Assembly: GCA_904066235.2 (NCBI GenBank)
Contig: CAJFCV020000005.1
Location: forward strand, 4,087,501 to 4,151,500
Reading direction: 5' to 3'
Source: Bursaphelenchus xylophilus
Taxonomy: Eukaryota; Nematoda; Chromadorea; Rhabditida; Aphelenchoididae
DNA length: 64,000 nt
Shown here in pieces: positions 14,201-28,368 of this stretch; the first letter of the stretch is position 1; each line of letters begins with the position of its first letter. The position numbers and the translations under genes were made by a program. Below the pieces are notes generated by a model. It was given only the letters and a program-made list of their open reading frames with translations. It did not search any database and was not told where the DNA came from.

Positions 14201-17134
14201 CATCAAAAGGGACGCTCTCAAATGTGAACTGTTTTTTGATATTATCTATCACAGAGCGACCCCAAAGGGAGAGAGAGATCAAAAAGACAGCCATAAATGC
14301 TGTCCACGTCTTTTTTTTCGCAAATTCGATTTTGAAACTCCCCTAAATATTATTTTATTTGACAGTTTTTGATGGTCTCATGGCTTTTAATAGTTGCATG
14401 AGGTTGTTTACATAGTAAAATGGTTACTTTTCAATAGTTCTACAATCGAATTAAAATGTTTTGAAGAGTTTTTGGAGGGTTCTACTGTAAATTTGTATGA
14501 CTTTTTCTACTACGATCTGAATTTATCTCATTGATCTCGAATCTTCCGATTTTTGACCTCCTCAAATTACTAACAAAAATACAATTGTAATCCGAGGTGT
14601 GTCTGGCTGGAGTATAACGTCTAAAACTCTGCAAACAAATCGGATCGGGAGGTCTTAGAGGTCGAGGATTGACTTGAAATCCGAGCAAAATGAACCAAAA
14701 AATTGAGAAAAGTTTTACGCAATTTGGCTGATGTTTCAGCGAGCTTATTGTGTTACAGGCGACGTGGTAATTGTTTGAGTAGTAAGGATTTTGAAGTTTA
14801 AACGTGATGTCATTAGAATTTAAAAGGGGACTTTGAGCCTAGTTCCGCCTAAAAAAGAGGTAGATTTTATGACTTTGGGAGAACAAGTAATGTAATTTAC
14901 TTACTAGTTAGCAATTTACCGTCGTTTCCTTTATGTTCTCCATAGCAAGTTGTTTTGGCGCCGTTTTCTCTATTTTCCAATTTTTTCGATAAATTTATTC
15001 GCCTCAAGTACGGGTTTCAATTTTTTTCTCCGATTCGCCAGAAGAACTTCCCTTAGGGCATCTATTTTTTCAGTAAGCGAATAAGTCTTTACTGAGTCTG
15101 GAGTACTTTTGCTGCAGTTTTAGGGATGAATTAGATGATTACATGACTTCTAAAAATTGTTGAACAAGATGTTGCATGAATGACGTCATTTTTTAAATAA
15201 ATGTTTTCTTAGAATCTCTTTTATATAATTTATTTCGAAAACTTGCATTAAAATCCAAGCACGACCCTTTTTTTCCTTCATTGCAAAACTCTATTATGAC
15301 GTCACCTTTACCACCCTCAGGCTACAAATCTACTTCTCCAAATTCTCCCACCCAAATTCTTTTCCCATATTCAGATGTGTCATAGCTCCAAAAATCCCTT
15401 TTTTCGTAATGTTCCCGGAGACATTTTTTTCTTTGTTTTCTGAACCAATGCGGGGACAAAATGCGAGGAAATTCTTCCAAAAACCGCCTTCGGGGAATTG
15501 GAAATGTCTTCCAAATGCACGGATGAGTAAAATTCGGGACGCATCCGCGGACTTTGTTTTCGGACAGTCTGGTGGATGAAATGGGGGATTTAGATTTGGA
15601 AAAACGTTATAAAATAATAAAAATACCATCGTTAAAACTTCATGAGTCCGTATTTTACCTGCGGTTTTAGCTCTAATTTTATGGCCATGTTTTTATATCG
15701 CCTATGAACTTATATTTCCGTATTTTCTTTGCGCTTTTGATGAATCTTGACATTTCCGCACCCATTGATCAGTTCTCTGTTCCAAGGTCAATTTACTAAT
15801 CAAATCATCCGATTTGAATATGCTTCACGTGTTTCATTTGAATCTCAAGAGTTCTGTCGATGGTAAATTTTTGTTCTCCTGACCTAACAATGAAGTTTTG
15901 CGTTAATTGCCTAAGGGTTTTACTGAATTTTTTTTTGGAACTTTTGACTGAAGACATGGTATAGTACTTATTTGAATCCTGGAATTAAAAAAAATTCCCG
16001 CACTGCAAAATAAACCTCATTTTTTGAAAAATAATCGGGCGTAATTTCCCCTTTTTTAATTATTTTCGCGCCGAGACCCAAACGCTTTCGCAATTTTTTA
16101 TCACTGTTAAAAAATAGTCTAACCAGTGGCTCCCCCACGTCACTTCCTTCTTGATTTATCATGGCAAGGCTCATCCAATTTCTCAACTGTTGAATTATTC
16201 AGAGTTCCGTTTGTTTTTCCTCCAGATTTCCGCCCATCTGGCATCTGAAGAGGAGCGAGCCAAGGAAGATCGCCATAAAAACGACCTTTACTTGAAACCC
16301 GCGCTCAAAAACCGAAAAAACGACGCCGGATGGGCACAAAGAGGGATGGAAAACAATTTTTATTACTTTTTTTGGAATTGCCTTGGAAATTTTAGTTAAT
16401 TTTTTGAAGTAAAAATAACTTTTTTACTGTATTTTGGCCTTTTTGTTGGATATAATCAAGCGTCCAATTCAAAAAAAGTATTTTACTTTCAAATTCCCTT
16501 TTCCCGATCTGTTGCTAATTGTAAAGTAATTCCAATTTTACAGCCCAAATTCGTCGATGTAATTTACTACTTTTTTCCATTTTACGACCCCCGTTTTCTT
16601 CGGCGTTTCATTTATCTCTATTCGATTGGAAATGTGACGCGTTTATCTTGCGTATCGAGCAATATTTTGTATAATTTTATCTAACTTTATACCGTTTTAG
16701 GGGTTTATAATGCTGATTTGTTACTGACTTCACCCGAATCCTCTCGGTGATCAACTTTATTAGGCTTGCAGTGTAGTTCTTCTATTTTAAACGACTTTTT
16801 ATGGGACCCGGTGACTTCGAAGGGCTCTTGGATTAACATACTTTGTTTCTGGTAAGTGTAATATCGAGAAGGTGGAAATATAAAGTTTAGAATACGTTAG
16901 GTATACTTGTTCTTAGTTAATTTCTATTGTTAGCCGACACAAAAACTTTTTTTCATATTTGCGTCGATCATCTTCATCAAGATGAGTCCCGCCACGAAAA
17001 CATTTGACACATTTTTTTTGTAAATTTTTATGTAAATTTTTTGTTTCCGAAACGAATAAAAAACTTTTTTGATGGTTTACAAGGTTTTTTCACACATAAA
17101 AGCCGAGATTCGTAATCTGTGGACATTGTTTTAG
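11271..17134. other. Long gene-poor stretch
   Basis: About 5.9 kb of AT-rich DNA. The 3' UTR of the preceding gene occupies the start. I found no frame with both splice consistency and protein-like composition. An open stretch at 16227-16399 follows a good acceptor (TTTCCTCCAG) but has no usable donor. Confidence 0.45.
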
Positions 17135-17990
17135 ATGGCCAGACCCACCTCAAAAGATGACCTCAAACTTGATTCCGGCGACCCTGATCGAGTCCGGCTC
17201 CAATGCACTGCCCGCTCTCTTCCTAGAAGCTCGAATCCATGGTCAACCCGACCAGCTGATCACTCAACTCGGCCTCTCATTGACCTCCAACAACGTTGAT
17301 TTAGCTGTTTTCAGTAAGTTTTTCCAATTCCTCTTCAAAGTTTAGATCGAAACAAACTGAAATACATTCGCATGTGTCGATCATTGATCCGACTTTCTAT
17401 TTATTACAATACTTTACTGTTCCAACTTGAAACTGTTTGAAAATAATCGAAAATGGAAGGGAATTCACGTAGAAACGGGGAATTTTTGATATTCCCGGGG
17501 AAATCGCACGTTTTTTCGCTTGTTGAACATGAATACAGTTGAAGGGTTCTCTCCTTCCATAAAACAACGTATGAACTTTTATGTGAAAGCAGTCTTAATC
17601 ATCAAAGCAGCTTATTCTGATTATTCTTGACAGTTTCCTCGTGCCTAGTGTAATATCAGACGAAGACATGCGAAATGCTGCTTGGTCACGGTTTTTAACA
17701 CAAACTTACTAACTTTAGCGCCTAAATACAGTATCCACAGTGTCTTGATGATCTTATAAAATACGGAGAGCTCTACTTTCTGCGAGATTACGTGAGATTT
17801 TGCACGCTTTTTCCGATCTCAGAACCCTAAGTTTTCTGAAGTTCCGGATCACGGCCTTAAGACTCTGTTTTTTAAGCTTTGATAATCGCTCATTAAAGAT
17901 GGATTATTTATTTGTTTTGCAGCACTCTTTCCTCACAGTTTGCATGTACTCACGGCCAACGGAACGTTTCTTTTCTTGGCCAGAAGCTGA
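17135..17990 (+). CDS. Candidate two-exon coding unit, unknown
   Basis: Exon 17135-17313 follows TTTTAG and ends at GTAAGT. In the frame reading MTSNLIPATLIESGSNALPA (ATG at 17157) it is open to the donor, with a more protein-like composition than surrounding DNA. An exon starting at 17923 after TTTTGCAG continues that frame (phase 1) and stops at 17988-17990. The product would be about 75 aa, or the C-terminal part of a longer protein if upstream exons exist. The first ATG in the exon (17135) opens a different frame that stops at about 17299, which weakens the model. No family recognised. Confidence 0.35.
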
Positions 17991-20900
17991 TTAAAATGAT
18001 TAATTGCCCAGTTGATGGCAATTCTTTGGCCTCATGTACTATATAAGTGACTGATTGCTAAAAAAGAAGCTAATTTATAGAGTAGTCTAGCGAGAACAGC
18101 CGGGATTACGGTATTGGATCAAGTTTAACATAATTTTTTGATATATTCGCTCTAAAATAATATAAATTTAGTTGTTGTTTGACCTCCAACTCTCATATTG
18201 GCACCTCATAAGCCTATGTAATGTCTTTTTCAAGGCTTCTACAGTATATCCACGACCAAAGTGATGTTATTTTACCTTGTTTTTGTTTACAAAATTTACT
18301 TGTTCTTCAAAGATTCTCTTCAAAAAGTCTTTTCCCCACCCCCAGTGGACTGCGTGAAGGTCATAGGGAGAAAATAAAAAATAATTTATAAAAAGGTTAC
18401 AGTTAAGAGCGGCGGAAGCAGTCAATTCAAATGTTGCGGTCATTTGGCGGCGCTTTGGAAATTGAGGGGATTTTGAGGGATTTGGGGGTTGCGCAAGACC
18501 AGAGGAAGGTCGGATTTGGGTCCGTAATGGATATTGTGCAATGGTTTTGTGTGTGGGAGGGTTTTTTGTAGATTCTTTTTTGGAACTGGGTAGCAGGGGA
18601 TCAAAGAATATTGTTTTTGGAAGCGAAGTTTAGCTTGAACGGGATTTTTTGCATGCTATATTACAGTACCCAACTTTCCATCTGTCACTAATTTGCAGCA
18701 AGGGTTCAAATTTATTTCCTTTCCGTATAAACAAGTTCTCAGTTCTCACATTAGTTCCAACTCTTCTTCGGAACGCTTTAGGGCCTGTTTCAAAGCCTGG
18801 ACTCTTCCCCGCAAAGTACGTTAAAACACCTGGCAGATCTGATCCGAGTGAGAACTTGGGCCGGCTCGAAAGGCCTTGGATATTCGAGGCTCACTTCTCC
18901 TTGCATAACCAATATTTTTATTCCGAGTTTTTGCTTTATTTAAAGTCACTATTTTCTGGATTTTCTAAATATTTTTTGCTAAAAATGGGAGATAGTATTG
19001 AAGTCTATTTTGGCTATAAAACTGGGCAATTATCCATCGAGCTGAGTCCTACAGGTAAAGATTTTGCTTTGTCGAGGATCTAGGTTGACATTTGTTTACA
19101 ATATTGGGGTTCAAACTCAAAAAAATCCAAATTTTCCCCAATTTTAATCAAATCATTAGTGAAAATTTTGGTTTCCTTAAAAAATTTTTCCTTGGAAAAT
19201 ACGAAAAATCAAATACGAGTAGCCGAAAATACTTATAATCGCCTCTTGATGCATTATTTGATCAGGAAATCTGCTCGATTCCTACTCCGGGTCACGTATT
19301 GAAAACAAACAGGGCTAAAGGAAAAAAGGGAAAGAAGAGTAATCGGAGGGTGAGGCCGAAAAATGGGCCCGTCGTATTGTTTTATCCATTGATTGATAGG
19401 GGTCATTGAGGTATTTTACATTTTTTTATTCAAAAAAGCCCGAGGTTGTCTACAGAATGCAATGTAATTAGATCCGCGTTTTAAAGTCATCTTCTTCCTG
19501 AATGGCGTCTCTTCCGAAAGGTGACAATCAATGTCATCCTTCAAAATCTTCCGCAAATCCCGGGAAACAAGAAACTACATTCATGGGTGATGACTTTGGG
19601 CAAAAAGTCTGGTCGGATCTTTGGTTTAACTTGGCATATTTTAACGTGAAAACTATTTTTTGAGATTTTTAGAGGGGCTGTTTACGGGTCTCGGACGTTT
19701 GAGGTAAAAAAGGGCAGATAAAAGGCGTAACTGGTAGTGTTATGTGCTGATTTGTGCACGGAGTTTGTACTTTTTACGTTTAAATCCTCGATCACGCCCT
19801 TCGGCAATGAGCACTTGCAAAGCGATTTTTTCATATAGGTTCTCCAGACCGTATTTTCACTTTTTTTCTAAAGTTTTCCCTTATTTTTGTAGGGCAATGT
19901 TTTCTCAAAAAAAAACATCTGATCGAGAGTCCAGAAGGTCGCATGTATTTTTATGAGAGCGCAAAGATCGCGACAAATCCAAATCAGAACAAAAAAGCGG
20001 TTGGAACGTCTCGTTTTCCCTTTTTTCAAAGCCCAAAAACTTTCATTTTCTCCGATTTTCACCCTAAATTTGACGATTCAACTCAATCCCTGCTAAATAT
20101 TGTTCTGTTTGGATTGAAACTTGGTGAAAGTTGTAAATCAAAATTTGTGGTAGATGAAAATGTGATAGAATTGGGAAAATGTTGTGGTGTTGGATTGGTA
20201 GGTTGAAATTTAAGGGTTTCTATGAAAAAGATAAGGGGAAAAATGTTACACAAGCCTGAGAAAAACATGATATTTATTTATGCATCATTAGATTGTAACG
20301 TCGACCAACTCCCATATTAATTGTAACGATATCGACTTCTTGACCTTGCATTTACATAACGCTTCATCTCTCCGATCCTCAAACTGCCTTCTCCATTTTT
20401 ACACCCCATATTGCAATCCTCACTGTACTCCAGACCCACCACTAATAACATGTTCACCTCATTTGCAACATGAGAGGAACGTCTTCTTGTTTGTTTGAGG
20501 GTGTGTTGAACCGGTTCCATCCTTCGCTTCTTAATGTTGTCATATTTTGAGTGAATGTTGTCCATGTCGCACGTATATCCCCCGGTAACCACTGCTAATT
20601 AGAATATTTTCGACGTTCCGGGGCCCAATTAAGGCGTTCAAGGTTAACGACGGGGATTAAAGCGATGGCTTCACGATGTTTTTGACGGTTTTCCGTGAGG
20701 CTCTCGGGATTTTATGGGATTGGAAATTTGAGATTCAATTTGAAAAAGGTGAAGAGGGGTTGTGGGGAAGGCCTGGCTTTTTTGATGTGGAGAGAAAGCC
20801 GTTTTATGGGACTAATGACATTGCAGATGGGGATAGCGTGTTCTAGGCCTATCATAAATTGATTAGAAGAGATAGGACGGCTTAAAATGTTGTGGGGACC

Positions 20901-21288
20901 TTACAAAATTTACTTGTTTGTAAACCTTTCCCAAGCCTTGATCCTCATTATTGAGTTTCACGCAACATCTTATGTGAAATCACGTATCTTCTCGAAAATG
21001 ACCATAAATAAATAAAACCGACTTTACTGATATCAAGCTTATCAGTGTTCGCCTTTTGTAGCGGTCATTGCAGAGTTTTTCTAACCTGTTTAGGCGATTC
21101 GCAATTTCAAAATTGATTCTAAATTACTGTAGATTGAATTCAAAAAAAAAAACGATTGGTTTTATAACGCCAATTTTTTCTGTATTTACCACCTAAAATG
21201 GTTAGTATTGCTCAATGCCTATCGCGTTTTCCATGTCATCCCCTAAGGCAGTATGCTCTATACTAAGTGTTTTTCGTCAATTTTCAGT
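17991..21288. other. Gene-poor stretch
   Basis: A 144-codon frame without stops (18649-19083) is the only notable coding signal. It lacks an ATG at its start and has no recognisable domain. Nothing else supported. Confidence 0.4.
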
Positions 21289-23789
21289 GCGAAATGCACG
21301 GAATCTGCGGTGCCTTCACACATATTATGCGAGCTCGTAAACGCATTGCCTTTGATATAAAAGCGGCGGAAATCCGCGAAAAAACTTTGATTCCGACCTT
21401 TGGCGATTGGGTTTCTCTCGGGCGGAAAGGTTAGGATAATATCGGGAACTGGGGATGATATCCGATATTAATTTAACGATATTCAGTTTAAAGATTATAA
21501 TGAAGTGGACTGGGATTCAAAATAAGTGACCTTTTGATATTAAGTTTTGGATATTTGAGAGGTCAAAGGATCGGAGCGGTAATTTAAGAAGATCTTGGGG
21601 ATTCTGTCGGAGGGTGCGGTAGGAGAGGAGTGTTTGATTTTATGATAAGTCTATTGGCTTTTGGCACTCCTAAAAATTTTCTGAATTGCGACCGGGATCT
21701 GTTGTGTTCAAATGTTATGCCATCTGAATCCTCCCTTCAAATTATTTCGATCCATTCGATTCGTTTTTTAATTACGAAATTCCATTATTCAAAAATACGA
21801 TTCTTCTTCTTCTACCTCTGCTTTCAAAAGAAATACGAATCTTTTTTTCCTCCAAAAATGCAATTTGCACGGGTTTATGGGATTTTCAGATCTAAGCTTC
21901 TTATTTCACAAATCCGTTTCGATCTCTTCCCAAGGCTAAATATTATGTCAGAACTTGATTTTTTGCAAGAAATCTGATTTTAGTACGACTCCAGAGATTA
22001 ATGAACGGACCCATCTCAATCCTTGATCTTGTCTATTTGGGGCCTCTGGCTGTCATAATTTTGATTGGTATCGGTTTATAATCTACTGACAGCTCATTAC
22101 ATACAAACTTTTTGGAGGCGAATTGAACTTTTGGCCATGTGTTTGAAGCGATGTTTGAGGTCAATTATAGTATAATTTTGGTGCTTTCAAGGGATTTTGA
22201 ATGATTTAATATTAAATTTAAATTTCAAAATAAAAAAAATCAAATTCCTTGCTTTAATTTTCCCGGCAACCACTCATAATTGGTCTTTTTCCAAGAATAT
22301 TTCTCCCTTATTGTATAAAGTGAGTCAAACCCTCTGCAACTTGATTTCCCCTCTTTCTGCTCCCCTCTCGTCTTCCAGTATAATATTTTGAGGGAAAATG
22401 TTTTGTTTCGAATGAAACCTTCAAAAAATCACGGAATTTCCGAGCTTTTGGATCGGAAACTTTGCACAAGTGTCACAATTCGAGTAATTTTTGATTATGT
22501 CATAACAGATGGGGTAAAGAGTTGATTGGAATTAATAGGAGTTGAGGGATTCATTCTGGGGGCGATTTGAACTCATGATTTGCAGAACAAAGCTTTGACG
22601 GACAATATACTAACTTTGATGGACATGGAAAAGGGGAGGAGCTTGAGTTGGTTAATGATAAGGAAGTATACTTAATGACGATGGGTTTCGACTGTCAAAA
22701 TAGTCATTATATCGTTTGGCTTTTGCGGTATCATTAATAATATTATCCATCAGCCCTTTTGATGACTTTATTTCAATTTTTGTCTTATTTATCTTCAGAA
22801 ATCCCAAAAATCTTACTGCTTCTCATTAAAGCGCAATAAGTTAACAATTCTGCTATTCATCAAAAAAAATCGTGAAAATCTTTACTCTTTACAAAAGGTT
22901 AAAAATGTTTTTTGAAGGTCACATCAACAGCAAAAGTCGAACAGCATCCTAAAACTAATTGTTTTAGGAATTTAATTAGTTGTTACTGTATTGACTCGAT
23001 AGTAATTTGAATGTACTTGAGGGTGTTTTTTTTCCTTTTTACAAAAGGAAAATGTTTCTACTTTTGAGATTAGATTCTAGATTTTAAAATTTTGTTTTTG
23101 CCTTTTAAATTTATGTGGTATATTGAAACAACGAGATTTTCTGGCTCGCGATTTTTGCAATTTAACCTTTTCATGTTGAAAATTCTAGCTCAAAGCCTAC
23201 AACCACACCAACAACCTTGCTAGTTATACTTTGTATTCCTCAAATACGACACTAAACTCTATTTTTGCAATGTGAATTTCTTTTTTCGAACACAACGAAA
23301 AAAGTGCCTTTGTAAATAAAAAATTGTAAATTATTCGGAAGACTGGTCGTTCCTAAAGATAAAATCTCTTCCCAAGTATACTGTAGAGACTCTGGAGGAT
23401 ACTGTAGCTGCGGAAAAATGCCCAAGAGTTTCTCCGACTTCTTGCCGAACGCCTTTTTGGCGGGCGTCGGCGCTTTTTTGGAGGCCTCCGTCGATGACGT
23501 TTTCGTCTCCGTTTTTGGGGCCGAAAGTCGATGGAAATGGAATGGTAAAGTAGTAATATAAATTGTAAAAATAGCTATGTTGAGCTTAAATCTGTGTATT
23601 TTACAAACTAATCATCCAATTTGCAGCCCGAACCAGTGGAATTGTTCTCGTCGCTTCGGTCGGATCTTATTGCGCATACCGAATATGCAGCAAGTACCTG
23701 GGCGATGGCTTTGTTTGGACACTGTTGGACTCGACTCGACTTGATAGAATCCCTCGGGCCGACAGTCGACTTCTTCACCCAGCGGCCGA
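21289..23789 (+). CDS. Candidate exons, possibly 5' part of the next gene
   Basis: Three exons chain in phase: 21289-21430 (after ATTTTCAG; contains ATG and reads MHGICGAFTHIMRARKR), 23409-23544, and 23626-23789 (after TTTGCAG; reads PEPVELFSSLRSDLIAHTEY and ends FFTQRP before GTAAGT). The last exon has the most protein-like composition. Its donor is phase 2, and an exon at 24728-24764 or one at about 25345-25479 could link it to the gene beginning near 25823. I could not prove that link. An alternative reading of the second and third exons starts at ATG 23418 and is also open across their junction. No domain recognised. Confidence 0.35.
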
Positions 23790-25822
23790 AGTAAGTCGTT
23801 ACATTTTTGAAATTTTTATAGTAAATCTTACCGTAGCTCGATATATTATTGTGATACATGAGTCTAGAATGTAGGCAGAAGCGATTAGAGCCCGAATTAG
23901 ACTGGTTTATTTACGATATTGTAATTAATTTTTTATTTTCGATTTATTGCCTGAGGCTGGTTTCTCTCGACGGATAATTAGCGTTGCGTAAGAGTTGGTG
24001 TAATAAGAGTAATATATCCGAAAATGACGTCATTTTAATTATTTAGATTTATGTGGGAAGGCGTTTTTTGGGTGCTTCAGAGGAGCTATGGATATTACAC
24101 TGGATAACAACTCCAAAAAATTTTTTTTTACTTCTTTTCTTTGCGAAAAAGTCAAAGAAATTGATCAATTGCTCTTAGGATCAGTTTTTTTATTCTTTAA
24201 AATGACTTTCTGATCCCTCGAATGTATCTGTAATCAGCTTGTTCCCGATTACAATATTCCCATCTATCCGCGCGCCCCATAAACCCCCATAATCGTCATG
24301 TTCCGAGCCCCCAAAAGTCAATCACTTTCCAGAAATCCGACTATACTAAAGAGTCAGTCCTTTAGTGCAAGCGGGAAGGGTTCACAAAAGATGCGGCGAA
24401 AAAAAACAGGAAAAGATCCTTTTATTGTATTACGATGACATTCCCCCTTCCTTTCGTATAAAAACCCATCTTCCGCCTTTTTTGCATAACAAATAAGAGA
24501 GGCACGTCCATTTCTAGAGACGATTGATTCGTACAGTGGCAGAGGGCGTTTAATTGCATGGGAGAAAACGTTTAATGACGAAAGTGAAAAATCCCATTAC
24601 TACAGGGTTATAGCTGTTCAGGGGTGGTAGTTGTTGGTTTTGCAGAGCAAGGAGGTAGTTTAGCGGGTTAGACCAAAAAAATCGATGATTTGTTTGGGAA
24701 AGGCGGCGAAAATTTATATTTTTGCAGACGGTTGATGACTAAAATTCGTAAAACGACGGGAGGTTTTGTTTTTTGGTGTTGATTTCTTGTGAAATAAGGA
24801 TAAATTGACCATTTAATTATTATGTCTGTTATTTTTACGGCAACAAGTCTTTCCATTTTTGAACGTTTTGTCACCATTTTGGCCATTTCTGATCGCTTAT
24901 GTTATACTAGGCATCAGATGATAAAACATGGCTAAAACGGGTTTTTATTGGTTTTTAAGCTACTTGCTGTATAAAATACGGATATTTATCCTTTTACTTT
25001 TTGTGAACCGCCATTTCATATCGGTCTACATCCAATTAGATTCGCTGTGACCCATTATCGCAAGTACAATGTGGGGAACATCCCTACACAATAGAGGTCA
25101 TGTACTCCCTAAAAATAGCTCCCCATTTACTTACTCCCGATGTCCGACGTTCAGGAATCAGGTCGTAACAGGCAGAAGTCGTGACTATTCCTCTCTAACC
25201 CCACCTTTTTTAGAGGACATTGTTATTTGAGTATTATGGAGATCATAACTCTTGTTAAACTTTGTGGCGAGACGAGAGAAAAGGGGTCACACAGGGACTT
25301 GTCAAGTGGTTGAAAAGAGACTAAACTTTGGTTTCGGTTTGCAGGGCTTTTAATGGGCTGGGGTTGAATCATGCCTACTATAACATCGGAAAATTTGAAT
25401 ATTTTCGGGAGAGTTGTGCTTGTAATGCAACATTCATTTTTTGGTTTGTCTGGAAGTTGACTTTTTTTGGTTGGAAAGGTTAAGAAAATCAAAGTTTTTG
25501 ATTATGTTTATACAACCAGAGACTGGTGTTTGTAATGAATTAAAAAGGAAGTCTTTGCAGATCATTGCGATTCTTTGAATGCCCTCGCTGCAATAACTTC
25601 CTTCAACACTGTCTTAAATTCATTTATCCCAAAAATTTTCGGAGTTCTCTACAAAATTTTATCTAAATAGTCTGATATGGCCTACTATAATATAATTATA
25701 TTGTTTTACTGGCCCGATTTGTGTGCCAAGCTTTTGAAAAAGGAACATTGGAGCCTCATTGCGCGATGAACTCGATAAATTTTTGTTTTTATGTTTGTTT
25801 AACTTTTGAATTTTCCGCCTAA
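23790..25822. other. Spacer or long intron
   Basis: No firm gene. Two possible small exons are mentioned with the candidate exons upstream. Confidence 0.4.
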
Positions 25823-28078
25823 ATGGCAGCAAACGGAATGCCAAGCGAACCCTCTTGCTTCGCAAGAAATTGCGCGAATTGCGGTAAAGTGGAAGGAATG
25901 AGCGAGGTTTGCTCGGATTGTATTTTACGGTGCTATTTACGGCTCTACAAGCTGGTCAAGGTTTGTTTTACGACAAAATTTTTTGTGGGCCCTTTGTCTT
26001 TGATGGTTAACATAAAATCATTATTTTTAAAGAGATTTTGGAGTTTTCCCATGGATTTTAGGTAGATTTAGTTCTTCTAGACTCAAAAGATGCTAGTGAT
26101 ATGCAATTTGTATTAATTGGAGGAACATGATTTTATTCTTTTCAGGGCTTTTTTTACCCTCGACGGACAGGAGAAGGCCAGACGGACGAAGGTCACCGAA
26201 AATTGGCATCACTCAAGGCAACCCCATCGTCAAACTATCGTATTTCGGCAACGAGAAGTGGATCGCCAATTCGAATCCTGTGCAATGGAGAGGGGTTGCG
26301 AAAACGCCCGTCGAGGAAAGGACTAGAGGGGATTTCAAGTTCAAGCCAGAAGAAATCCATCTCCACCAGAGTTGTGGGAGGCTTAGGAGAGGAACTGGAC
26401 AATGCTGAGTAAGTATTTGACCTTTTGAAAGTTTTAAGAGCGGTTTGGAAAGTCAATTTTGCCGGAAATTGTCTGTTTTGGATAAAAAGAAAACCAGATG
26501 TCAAGTGTAATATAATTTGTGAAATTGTTATCTAATTTTTTTATATTTTTCAGTGCCAGATCAGATCTAACGTCAATCAGTCGAGTTGTTCCGGCCTCCA
26601 GCCATTCCAATGCCATCTATGATGTCGATGGCGATATGCTCGATGAGTTGCCTGATGAATACCCATCATCATCTCAATGCAGTGTCAAATACGCCGAATC
26701 TGAGATGGGATGGGAAGAGGACTCGTTCACGCATGGATTCTGTGCTCAGAATCCATGCTTTTCGGGATCCCCAACGCCGTCCGACATTAGCAATTTGAGC
26801 TGTGTGAGAAACTTGAAGCGCCTTCTTCAGGAAAAAGGAGATCACTCAACGACGGCGTCAGTTATTCTAGAAAAGGTAAGTGGTTTATCTAAATCAAAGT
26901 CTGATTGCCGTTTAGGTTTAATTTTGAGACCTTTTTTTGCTTTTCTGGGGATTTTATCATGAATAATATCCACTACATGTACCTAAATTTTGAAAATTGA
27001 TTTTGTCAATTGTTTTGATCAGTAGCAGAGATTGAAGGGCTTATTACATCCTATATGTTGTCTAATACGAATGATTTCAGTTGAATTCGTCTAACACAAC
27101 CAACTTTTCGGACTGTGAAGACAATACATCGGGTCTTCTTGATATTGCGGAAATGATTCAATCGAAATGCTCCGCCCAAAACGTGCAATATATGTACGAG
27201 AGCGTCCACCTCGGTGATACAGCGACTTTTGATGCCATGTCGGTTCTCAGTTTTCAAAGTTCTTCAAGTTTTCGGAAGCTTGGAAAATCCAAAGGGCAAG
27301 TGAAGTATAATATAAATTTATTTTGATCTCTTCGGTTTTAGGTTGTATGATTTAACAGGACGCCCGTCTCCAACCCCCTCGACATACTCTCGCCGTTCGT
27401 CGATGCGATTCCAGTCCCCATTGGCCTCGACTTCTCACAGCGCTGAGAAATCGGATCCGGTCAAGCCGACAATAATCACGGTGACGGATGAGGAAGATCC
27501 AAAACAGAAGAATGTGATGACGGATTCGTGTTTTAGCAGAAGTTCGGTCAGCTCAACGAATCATGGGTGAGTCTTGGATATTGTTTTAGGTGGATTATAA
27601 TATTTAGATAATTTTTTGAAATTTTGAGTATTTTATATCGAATATTTTTAGTCCTTACCGACGTTCGACAATGTTCGATTCGGGATTGTCGACTGATTTT
27701 ACCTCTGAAGATGATCGATCTAGTGTTGGGGGTTATGCAAAAGCGTATTCGGCGGAACAAACGGGTCATAAGTGAGTTATTTATATAATTTTTGTTTTGG
27801 TTTTATGTCACAATTGGTCTGTCTATCAAGGCAAATAACTGCAGAATCTTTATTTTGATGTTTGAGTATTATTGTTTGAATTTTGAGACTACAATCTTTG
27901 CCTAAAATAATATCGTGTTTTTAGAACTTGGCTGGATAAAATCATCGAACAGTCGCCCTCCAACTCTCCCAAACATCATCCCCATTCCGTATTTGGCTCC
28001 ATGGCCTCCCTCAACATCAGCAATGAAATGGAATGGGAGGATGACCCGGCTCTAAGGGACGAAGGCACCGAAGTCTGA
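25823..28078 (+). CDS. Ser-rich protein with zinc-ribbon-like N-terminus and C-terminal PDZ-ligand motif
   Basis: Seven exons join in phase: 25823-25960, 26146-26408, 26554-26875, 27081-27295, 27342-27566, 27652-27771 and 27925-28078, giving 478 aa. Near the N-terminus CANC and CSDC (Cys 17, 20, 30, 33) form a CX2C-X9-CX2C pair typical of small zinc ribbons, with further Cys at 12 and 37. The rest is Ser/Thr/Asp-rich and probably disordered, with acidic patches (GDMLDELPDE, EMGWEEDSF) and basic Ser-rich stretches suited to phosphorylation. The last residues are GTEV, matching a class I PDZ ligand (S/T-X-V at the end). The intron after 27295 uses a GC donor. The first exon could instead begin at 25830 after an AG and be internal, which would join this gene to the candidate exons upstream. 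I do not recognise the family. Confidence 0.75.
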
Positions 28079-28368
28079 AATCCCTCCTCACATTTATAAA
28101 TAAGTGCCTTCTGGATATTGTTCATACATTTGCAATACTTGTAGATTTACCTTTTTCAAACTGTAGTTGATTTAGGCGGTTTTTTGTCCATATTTTTCGT
28201 CTAACGACCATTTAAATATATTGTTCATGATATATACGTGTATATCGAGAAACTCGAATAAATTAGAATTTTATCAAAAGGCTTGAGTCGTATAGTATGT
28301 GGATCTTGGCAAATCCTAAATAATTTATCATAATATACAAACAAGTAAGACCAGATTGCATTGAGATT

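Noticed and set aside
18780..18800. CTGTTTCA, resembling the core of a nematode piRNA upstream motif
   Set aside because: Only a single short match without the spacing or clustering expected; likely chance.
18649..19083. A 144-codon stop-free frame on the plus strand
   Set aside because: It lacks an ATG at its beginning, has no recognisable domain, and its composition tracks the AT-rich DNA. One acceptor and one donor are present but the phases do not join neighbouring candidate exons.
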